Below are positions 1 through 5,347 of a stretch of DNA of 5,347 nucleotides, one piece after another. Below the pieces are notes generated by a model that had not been told where the DNA came from, searched no databases, and saw only the letters and a list, made by a program, of their open reading frames with translations. Origin of the DNA: Mycobacterium sp. (GTDB taxonomy: Bacteria > Actinomycetota > Actinomycetes > Mycobacteriales > Mycobacteriaceae); contig JAHBAP020000402.1 of assembly GCA_018500005.2 (NCBI GenBank), positions 1 to 5,347 on the forward strand, in the 5' to 3' direction. Positions within the stretch are counted from its first letter, which is position 1. Each line of letters begins with the position of its first letter. A program made the translations under genes and the position numbers.

Positions 1-42
1 GCGGGCGACCCGACCGGTGGCATGGGCGGTATGGACTTCTAA
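1..42 (+). CDS. groEL2: GroEL2 (Hsp65) chaperonin, C-terminal end only
   Basis: This is the last 13 codons plus TAA stop of a 60 kDa chaperonin; the rest lies left of the window. The visible residues are AGDPTGGMGGMDF. A disordered Gly-Gly-Met tail is the hallmark of GroEL; it projects into the folding chamber of the tetradecamer, which folds cytosolic proteins using ATP. Mycobacteria usually carry two copies: GroEL1 ends in a histidine-rich tail, while GroEL2 (the Hsp65 antigen, the essential housekeeping copy) ends in a GGM-rich tail ending in MDF. The tail here is clearly of the second kind. A strong terminator starts 8 bases after the stop, so this is the end of its transcript. The family call is firm. 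The paralogue assignment rests on the tail alone. Confidence 0.9.
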   Translation, partial: AGDPTGGMGGMDF

Positions 43-49
43 GTCCCCC

Positions 50-92
50 AACAAAAAGCCCGGCTCGCTTGGCGAGCCGGGCTTTTTGTTTT
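50..92 (+). terminator. Strong intrinsic terminator of groEL2
   Basis: Bases 50-68 and 72-90 form a perfect 19-base-pair inverted repeat with a three-base TTG loop. The GC-rich core (GCCCGGCTCGC) is flanked by an A-run on the left and a T-run on the right, ending in TTTTTGTTTT, so it is a textbook rho-independent terminator for rightward transcription. It sits 8 bases after the groEL2 stop. Clear stem plus U-tract terminators are uncommon in mycobacteria, which fits a need to insulate a very highly expressed chaperonin gene from the weakly expressed gene downstream. Confidence 0.93.
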
Positions 93-242
93 GCCGGCCC
101 GCCGCGCCACTCCTAGGCCCTCCCGGCCAGTGTGCGGTTTCATACCCGACACACCGCGGTCAGCGGATAGGGATGCACTTTCACCGGCGGGCCTGTGCAT
201 GAGCGAAATCCCAGGGTGGCGTAGTACTGCCATCCTCCAGTC
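93..242. other. Spacer between groEL2 terminator and the DUF559 gene
   Basis: I see no coding potential in this 150-base stretch. It should contain the promoter of the gene starting at 243, but no TANNNT element lies at leaderless spacing from the GTG and there is no good Shine-Dalgarno sequence, so the promoter cannot be placed. Two small structures are visible. The 12-mer GTGCGGTTTCAT at 132-143 recurs inverted at 1162-1173. A 6-base inverted repeat, ATGCAC (173-178) with GTGCAT (195-200), encloses 16 bases. Neither has a known function. Confidence 0.5.
132..143 (+). repeat. Left copy of a 12-bp inverted repeat flanking the DUF559 gene
   Basis: GTGCGGTTTCAT at 132-143 is the exact reverse complement of ATGAAACCGCAC at 1162-1173. 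Similarity extends outward if a two-base gap is allowed (CAGTGTGCGG here against CAGTGCGG in the reverse complement of the right copy). The pair encloses the DUF559 gene almost exactly. No transposase, target-site duplication or known insertion-sequence end is visible, so I describe it as a repeat only. Confidence 0.45.
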
Positions 243-1115
243 GTGCACACCATCTGCGGACCCTTTCTGGCGACAGAGGCGCTGTCGGCCGGGCTCTTGA
301 CGTTCCGCGAACTCCGGCGATTCCACGCCGGCGTCTATCCCGGTGTATGGGCCCCGAGGGGCGTTGATCTGTCGCCGGTCGATCGAGGGCGGGCCGCCTG
401 GCTGTGGTCCGGCCGCCGGGGTGTTCTCGCGGGGCTGTCCGCCGCCGTTGCGCTGGGCTCCAAGTGGATCGAACCCGGAGCACCTGCCGAGTTGGTGCAC
501 ACCAATCGTCGGCCGCCGCGCTTGATCGTCGTCCGCTCCGACACGCTGCTGACCGGCGAGGTGCAGTCGGTGGCCGATCTGCCGGTGACGACGCCGGCCC
601 GGACCGCCTTCGATCTCGGCCGGCGGCTTGATGGGACGTCGGCCGTGCAGCGTATCGACGCCCTGATGAATGCCACCGATATGAAGGTGGAAGCGGTCTT
701 GGAAGTTGCCGCCGGCCACCGCGGCGTCCGCGGACTGGCGAAACTCCGCGCGGTGCTGGATCTGGTCGACGGTGGCGCCGAGTCGCCTTATGAGACGCTG
801 ACCCGGCTGTTGTTGGTGCGCAACGGCTTTCCTCGTCCGCAGACCCAGATCCGTGTCGCTGACAGGTATGGATTCGTGGTCGCGCGGCTGGATATGGGCT
901 GGCCGGAGTACCGGGTAGGGGTGGACTTCGACGGCGTGCACCACTGGATGGATCCGAAGCAACGGGACTCCGATATCGAACGCTATTCGCTGCTTCCCGA
1001 GCTGGGCTGGGCGGACATCCGGGTGAGCGCCGGGATGGTGCACAACAGGCCGAGGCTGGTGCTGGACCGTGTCGGGGCCGCCCTGCTGGCTCGCGGGTGC
1101 CCGCGGACGTGGTGA
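243..1115 (+). CDS. AbiEi-like N-terminus with Vsr/DUF559 nuclease-fold C-terminus
   Basis: This encodes 290 residues of a family common in mycobacteria and seldom characterised. Residues 5-50 (PFLATEALSAGLLT, then HAGVYPGVW) resemble the winged-helix start of AbiEi-family antitoxin proteins. Residues 178-265 resemble DUF559, related to the Vsr mismatch endonuclease within the PD-(D/E)XK superfamily. Candidate active-site residues are E180 and E184 in ESPYET, D217 in ARLDMGW, and the VDFDGVHHW segment (228-235) with H233 and H234. D228 sits where relatives usually carry Glu. GTG 243 is the furthest-upstream possible start because TAG lies in frame at 222-224; no clear Shine-Dalgarno precedes it. 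No partner toxin gene is adjacent, so a toxin-antitoxin role is not supported. DNA binding or cleavage is inferred from fold only. It is monocistronic and converges on the amidohydrolase gene. Confidence 0.85.
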   Translation: MHTICGPFLATEALSAGLLTFRELRRFHAGVYPGVWAPRGVDLSPVDRGRAAWLWSGRRGVLAGLSAAVALGSKWIEPGAPAELVHTNRRPPRLIVVRSDTLLTGEVQSVADLPVTTPARTAFDLGRRLDGTSAVQRIDALMNATDMKVEAVLEVAAGHRGVRGLAKLRAVLDLVDGGAESPYETLTRLLLVRNGFPRPQTQIRVADRYGFVVARLDMGWPEYRVGVDFDGVHHWMDPKQRDSDIERYSLLPELGWADIRVSAGMVHNRPRLVLDRVGAALLARGCPRTW

Positions 1116-1118
1116 GCA

Positions 1119-1181
1119 GGCTGACTGTGCGACCTCATCCGCTGCCCGCGGCGTGTTGCGGATGAAACCGCACTGCCAGCC
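1119..1181. terminator. Imperfect hairpin between convergent genes, candidate bidirectional terminator
   Basis: TCATCCGC (1135-1142) pairs with GCGGATGA (1158-1165) around a 15-base loop. After a 3x3 mismatch, GTGCG (1127-1131) pairs with CGCAC (1169-1173), and further out GGCTG (1119-1123) pairs with CAGCC (1177-1181). About 19 of 24 positions pair. It fills most of the 78-base gap between two converging stop codons. There is no T-run, which is usual for mycobacterial terminator candidates. The position and symmetry suggest termination in both directions, but this is inferred. Confidence 0.45.
1162..1173 (-). repeat. Right copy of the 12-bp inverted repeat
   Basis: ATGAAACCGCAC here is the reverse complement of 132-143. 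It forms part of the right arm of the intergenic hairpin, so its conservation may reflect a hairpin-related element rather than a mobile-element end. Confidence 0.45.
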
Positions 1182-1193
1182 GGCGATGGGGTC

Positions 1194-2915
<1,722 letters not shown>

Positions 2916-2921
2916 GAATCG

Positions 2922-2927
2922 AGGTTA
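2922..2927 (-). promoter_or_regulatory. -10 element of a leaderless promoter for the amidohydrolase gene
   Basis: Read leftward, the sequence is TAACCT, six bases (CGATTC), then ATG at 2915. TANNNT is the mycobacterial housekeeping -10 consensus, and six bases to the start codon places transcription initiation on the A of the ATG. No Shine-Dalgarno sequence is present, which agrees with a leaderless message. No -35 hexamer is recognisable; that region lies in the first codons of the divergent gene. Confidence 0.7.
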
Positions 2928-2933
2928 GTCCCG

Positions 2934-2939
2934 TAGCGT
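2934..2939 (+). promoter_or_regulatory. -10 element of a leaderless promoter for the DinB-PAP2-membrane operon
   Basis: The sequence is TAGCGT, six bases (CGAACT), then ATG at 2946, the same geometry as the opposing promoter. It fits TANNNT and predicts a leaderless transcript beginning at the start codon; there is no Shine-Dalgarno sequence. Six bases (2928-2933) separate it from the opposing -10 element, so two RNA polymerases could not occupy both promoters at once. Confidence 0.7.
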
Positions 2940-2945
2940 CGAACT

Positions 2946-3452
2946 ATGACCGCAGCAGCCCGGGAAATCCTGCGCGACTCCTTCAACCGACTCGTTGAGC
3001 ACGTCGACGGCCTCACCGAGGATTTGAGTGACGAGGTTTCGTTCTTCCGGCCGGCCCCCGACGCGAACAGCATCGCCTGGCTGATCTGGCATAGCGCCCG
3101 TATCACCGATGCCCAGTTGTCTCATATCGCCGGTATCGAACAGGTGTGGTTCAGGGGCGGGTGGGTGGACCGCTTCGCCCTGTATCTTCGGGGGGAGGGT
3201 CAGGGCTCCGGCCCCCCCCCGGAAGGGGCCGCCGGGGTGGGTGCGCCCGCCGATCTGCTCGCCGGCTACTACCATGCGGTGCACAGGATGACTCTGGAGT
3301 ACGTCGCCGGAGTCACCTCCGAGGAACTCGCCCGAATCGTCGATGAGAACTGGAACCCGCCCGTGACCGCGAGTGTGCGATTGGTCAGCATCATCGACGA
3401 CTGCGCCCAGCATCTGGGCCAGGCGGCCTACATACGGGGGATCGCCAGCTGA
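2946..3452 (+). CDS. DinB-fold (DUF664-like) putative metal-dependent protein
   Basis: This encodes 168 residues with the four-helix DinB/YfiT pattern. The first helix region ends in NSIAWLIWHSARITDAQ with H49, a typical first metal ligand. The final helix reads IIDDCAQHLGQAAYIRG with H156 and, one turn earlier, D152 where many relatives have His. In actinobacteria this superfamily includes mycothiol-dependent enzymes such as maleylpyruvate isomerase and mycothiol S-transferases, so a mycothiol-linked reaction is possible but unproven. From memory, M. tuberculosis Rv0443, near groEL2, is a similar protein. The ATG at 2946 matches a leaderless promoter. It is the first gene of an operon with a PAP2 protein and a membrane protein. 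Residues 82-100 are an odd Gly/Pro-rich stretch encoded by almost pure G/C, where relatives have a GYGH-type segment; sequencing error is suspected. Confidence 0.85.
   Translation: MTAAAREILRDSFNRLVEHVDGLTEDLSDEVSFFRPAPDANSIAWLIWHSARITDAQLSHIAGIEQVWFRGGWVDRFALYLRGEGQGSGPPPEGAAGVGAPADLLAGYYHAVHRMTLEYVAGVTSEELARIVDENWNPPVTASVRLVSIIDDCAQHLGQAAYIRGIAS
3189..3250 (+). other. G/C-saturated low-complexity patch inside the DinB gene
   Basis: Of these 62 bases only 8 are A or T. The patch includes a run of six G (3190-3195) and a run of nine C (3212-3220). The reading frame stays open and in register on both sides, and the flanking protein sequence is normal for the family, so the anomaly consists of substitutions rather than an insertion or frameshift. 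Confidence 0.7.
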
Positions 3453-3487
3453 TCGACAGGGCGCTTCTCGGCTGGCCGCTCCTCGGT

Positions 3488-4027
3488 ATGCCGCTGATGG
3501 TGTTGCTCGGCCTCGGTGTTCGCGGTGGCGCGACGCCGATGGACGCGTGGCTGCAGCAGACCCAGGGGGGACCTCTTCGGGGTCCGCTGAGCTCACTGCT
3601 GGTCTTCACCGACTACCGCACCGCCCAGGCCTTGTTGATCGGCGCGGTCGCGGTGTCGCTGTATCGGCGGCTGTGGGCTCTGGTGCCGATGATCGTGGCC
3701 GTCCCCATGATCGGGTTGGCGGCCAGTTCGGTGCTCAAACCTTTGTTCGGCCGGATGAAGGAGCAGGGTCTGGCCTATCCGAGTGGGCACACCACGGTGA
3801 TGGTGGTGGTACTCGGCATGGTGATCCTGGCGGCCGGGGCGCGACGCTGGCTGGTCTGGGCAGCCGTCGCCTTCGCGGCGCTGGGAGTACTCGGCCAGTC
3901 GGTGACCTATCACTACTTCACCGACGGGGTTGGTGCCGTGCTGTTGGGTACCTCGCTGGTCTGTCTGGCCGCTGCAGCGCTGCGATGGGCACGCCGCCGC
4001 GCCCGTTGGCTGAGACTGCGGCTGTGA
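3488..4027 (+). CDS. PAP2-superfamily integral membrane phosphatase
   Basis: From ATG 3488 this gives 179 residues. It has the PAP2 (lipid phosphate phosphatase-like) signature: K84 and R89 in SVLKPLFGR, the YPSGH box (97-101) with catalytic-type H101, and HYFTD (142-146) with H142 and D146. The spacing K-x4-R is shorter than the classical K-x6-RP, and the Arg of the third motif is missing, as I recall for many actinobacterial members. Hydrophobic helices lie near residues 1-11, 46-59, 63-83, 103-117, 121-136 and 147-165; the tail is Arg-rich and probably cytoplasmic. Likely role: dephosphorylating a lipid or polyprenyl phosphate at the membrane. The start is uncertain: the frame is open back to 3347 with no ATG, GTG or TTG. 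CTG 3449, overlapping the DinB stop as CTGA and preceded by GGGGGA, would complete the first helix. Confidence 0.85.
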   Translation: MPLMVLLGLGVRGGATPMDAWLQQTQGGPLRGPLSSLLVFTDYRTAQALLIGAVAVSLYRRLWALVPMIVAVPMIGLAASSVLKPLFGRMKEQGLAYPSGHTTVMVVVLGMVILAAGARRWLVWAAVAFAALGVLGQSVTYHYFTDGVGAVLLGTSLVCLAAAALRWARRRARWLRLRL

Positions 4028-4908
4028 ACTTCTTACGGACCACCGCCACGGTTGTGCTGTGGCTGCTCACGACACTGCTTCTGGCGCTTGCACTTCCGGC
4101 GCTGTGGACCCAGCAACACCTCGTCGACCGCGACGGCTATGCCGCGCTCGCGCAGCGGGCGGCGACCGATACCGAACTGCAATCGGCAATGGCAGCCGAG
4201 CTGACCGCGCAGGTGGGCCGGCTTGGCGGCTCCGATTCGACGGTGGTCAGCGGGATCGCCCGCGCCTATACCGCGAGTTCTTCATTCCCAGGGCAATTCG
4301 CCCAGGCAAACGCCTTCGCCCATCGCTGGCTGTTCACCGACACCGTCGGCTCCAGCGTCGATTCCCAGGGCCGATGGGTGATCGACTTCGCTCCGATGCT
4401 CTCCGATCCGGCGTTCGCTCAGACGTTGCGCGATTACAACATCACCGTGCCGTCCTCGGTGCCGATTCCTTTGACCGACAACGCACCCTCGGTCCTGCGA
4501 CCGGGGGCTTTGCACCGCATCGAGTCGTGGGGACCATGGGTGAGTTGGGGACTGGCCGTGCTGACAGCAGGATCCGCAGTGCTCACCCTGCTGGCCTCCC
4601 GCAGACGTGGGAGGGCCCTCGCCGCGCTGGGCGCCGCGGGGCTGCTGGTAGGTGGAGCTGGTTGGGCTGCAATCGAATTGGCGCAGCCGCATCTACAGTC
4701 GGCACTCGATCAGACGTCGGGAAGTGTGCGCAGGGTTGCCGATGTGATGGCTGCAACCGCCCGGGACAGCATGCATGAATGGCTGAATGTCACGATGATC
4801 GGCGGTGCCGGCCTGGTGGTTGTCGGGGTGATCGTGAGCCTGCTCGCGGGTTTGGCTCAGTCGCCGTCGCGACGCGCGGATCGCCGGTCGAACATTCCAG
4901 ACGAGTAG
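4024..4908 (+). CDS. Unrecognised four-helix membrane protein with large external domain
   Basis: This encodes 294 residues from GTG 4024, which overlaps the PAP2 stop as GTGA, a typical sign of translational coupling. I do not recognise the family by function. Predicted topology: helix 8-28; a large extracytoplasmic domain 30-168, including an Ala/Gln-rich helical part (DGYAALAQRAATDTELQSAM) and a domain with WVIDFAPML; helix 171-191; a short basic cytoplasmic loop RRRGR; helix 197-219; an external segment 220-254; helix 256-278; and a basic cytoplasmic tail SRRADRR. Positive charges obey the inside rule. The frame is open far upstream and an ATG at 3985 is possible, but upstream residues look non-native and the GTGA overlap is more convincing. 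A role in the cell envelope with the PAP2 partner is inferred from operon position only. Its last 52 bases overlap the opposite-strand gene. Confidence 0.8.
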   Translation: MNFLRTTATVVLWLLTTLLLALALPALWTQQHLVDRDGYAALAQRAATDTELQSAMAAELTAQVGRLGGSDSTVVSGIARAYTASSSFPGQFAQANAFAHRWLFTDTVGSSVDSQGRWVIDFAPMLSDPAFAQTLRDYNITVPSSVPIPLTDNAPSVLRPGALHRIESWGPWVSWGLAVLTAGSAVLTLLASRRRGRALAALGAAGLLVGGAGWAAIELAQPHLQSALDQTSGSVRRVADVMAATARDSMHEWLNVTMIGGAGLVVVGVIVSLLAGLAQSPSRRADRRSNIPDE

Positions 4909-5183
4909 ACGCGGCCGCCGATCTTGACGTGACCGGTGTAGCGGCCGGCGGTCGTGAACATGGCCAGGGCGAGCATGGTGGCCACGAACAGTCCGCCCCG
5001 CCAGTTCGGCAGTTGCGACAGGAACAAGAGAGTAGCGCCGACCGCGGTGCCACCCCAGTAGCAGCGGCGTTGTACCGACTCCTGCGGCAGGGTCGATGAA
5101 CTCCCGAGCGGAAGCATGCCGAACAGGGCGCCGCCGGCGAAGGCAACTATTGAGGCGATCACCAGGATCTTCTGCATCGTCAT
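4857..5183 (-). CDS. Small three-helix membrane protein, unknown family
   Basis: This encodes 108 residues. The start at ATG 5183 is chosen because it overlaps the upstream gene's TGA as ATGA and has a GGAAAG ribosome-binding candidate at 5189-5194, five bases before it; the same frame continues upstream but that stretch is Arg-rich and looks non-coding. Hydrophobic helices lie around residues 6-25, 42-58 and 62-80, followed by a polar, basic C-terminus (RYTGHVKIGG, then DRRSARRDGD). A cysteine at 41 is not a lipobox. I do not recognise the family. Its coupling to an upstream gene encoding a glycine-zipper protein suggests a partner relation, for example membrane anchoring or immunity; this is speculation. 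The 3' end overlaps the rightward membrane-protein gene by 52 bases, tail to tail. Confidence 0.65.
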   Translation of the reverse strand: MTMQKILVIASIVAFAGGALFGMLPLGSSSTLPQESVQRRCYWGGTAVGATLLFLSQLPNWRGGLFVATMLALAMFTTAGRYTGHVKIGGRVYSSGMFDRRSARRDGD

Positions 5184-5347
5184 CCACACTTTCCGCCAGT
5201 GACGACAGTCCGGTCCCAATGACTTCCGATCCCGCCGCCGATCTCCGAACCGGCTTCGCTGCCGAGGAATGACGCCGCCACGATGATCGCCGCAGACGTC
5301 CAAGGGCCGGCGAGCGAACCCGCTACCGCCGCCGCACCCCAGCCCGC
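5180..5347 (-). CDS. C-terminal end of a Gly/Ala-rich glycine-zipper protein, partial
   Basis: The last 55 codons plus TGA of a leftward gene enter from the right edge; the start is outside the window. The stop (5182-5180) overlaps the ATG of the small membrane-protein gene as ATGA. The visible sequence is Gly/Ala/Ser-rich and weakly hydrophobic (AGSLAGPWTSAAIIVAASFLG), then has glycines at four-residue spacing (visible residues 29, 33, 37, 41; bases 5263-5225) within LGSEAGSEIGGGIGSHW, and ends GGKCG. About 70 percent of third codon positions are G or C, which supports coding. Such glycine-zipper tails occur in membrane-active proteins, including C-terminal regions of some type VII secretion substrates and toxins, but with only 55 residues neither the family nor the function can be assigned. 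Confidence 0.65.
   Translation of the reverse strand, partial: AGWGAAAVAGSLAGPWTSAAIIVAASFLGSEAGSEIGGGIGSHWDRTVVTGGKCG

Noticed and set aside
173..200. Small inverted repeat ATGCAC/GTGCAT upstream of the DUF559 gene as an operator.
   Set aside because: Six base pairs around a 16-base loop is likely by chance in this composition, and no nearby promoter could be placed.
39..1043. A 334-codon leftward open frame running through the groEL2 terminator and the DUF559 gene.
   Set aside because: Its translation is rich in Arg, His, Pro and Gly with no recognisable domain, it overlaps a convincing gene on the other strand, and it would end inside the groEL2 stop and terminator. It is a high-GC antisense shadow.
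2925..3596. A 223-codon leftward open frame across the DinB gene.
   Set aside because: It is Arg/Pro/Gly-rich with no recognisable motif, and it is antisense to a well-supported gene.
3373..4023. Upstream extension of the 4024-4908 frame, giving a 511-residue protein.
   Set aside because: The extension overlaps the PAP2 gene in another frame and translates to low-complexity Arg/Gly-rich sequence. Family-like hydrophobic sequence begins only at GTG 4024, which has the GTGA coupling.
5184..5303. N-terminal extension of the small leftward membrane protein to 148 residues.
   Set aside because: The extra 40 residues are Arg/Asp-rich and unlike a protein N-terminus. The same DNA reads as a Gly/Ala-rich protein end in another frame, with an ATGA junction at the true start.

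Overview
The window looks like chromosomal DNA from a mycobacterium, most likely a fast-growing Mycolicibacterium-type species. The evidence is high GC with strong G/C preference at codon third positions, a GroEL2-type C-terminus (GGMGGMDF) at the left edge, a mycobacterial-style AbiEi/DUF559 protein, an actinobacterial D-aminoacylase-like amidohydrolase, and start sites that look like mycobacterial leaderless promoters (TANNNT six bases before ATG).

Layout from left to right. Bases 1-42 are the last 13 codons and the stop of groEL2, followed by a very strong intrinsic terminator (50-92). A 150-base spacer leads to a rightward gene for a Vsr/DUF559-type nuclease-fold protein with an AbiEi-like N-terminal region (243-1115). 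This gene converges on a leftward amidohydrolase gene (2915-1194); the 78-base gap between them holds a long imperfect hairpin (1119-1181). The amidohydrolase is divergent from a rightward three-gene operon: a DinB-fold metalloprotein (2946-3452), a PAP2-type membrane phosphatase (ending 4027) and a four-helix membrane protein (4024-4908). Only 30 bases separate the divergent start codons, and each side has its own TANNNT element exactly six bases from its ATG. The operon genes are packed tightly, with a GTGA overlap between the second and third and possibly a CTGA overlap between the first and second.

At the right end a leftward operon enters the window. It consists of the 3' end of a Gly/Ala-rich protein with a regular GxxxG zipper (5347-5180, open at the window edge), coupled through ATGA to a small three-helix membrane protein (5183-4857). 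The 3' end of the small gene overlaps the rightward operon by 52 bases.

Most genes are recognisable at family level, but no substrate can be assigned with confidence. The points most worth a second look are the back-to-back leaderless promoters, the glycine-zipper protein coupled to a small membrane protein (possibly an effector and immunity pair, which is speculative), the probable non-ATG start of the PAP2 gene, a G/C-only patch in the DinB gene that may be base-calling error, and the amidohydrolase that lacks the classical histidine metal ligands.
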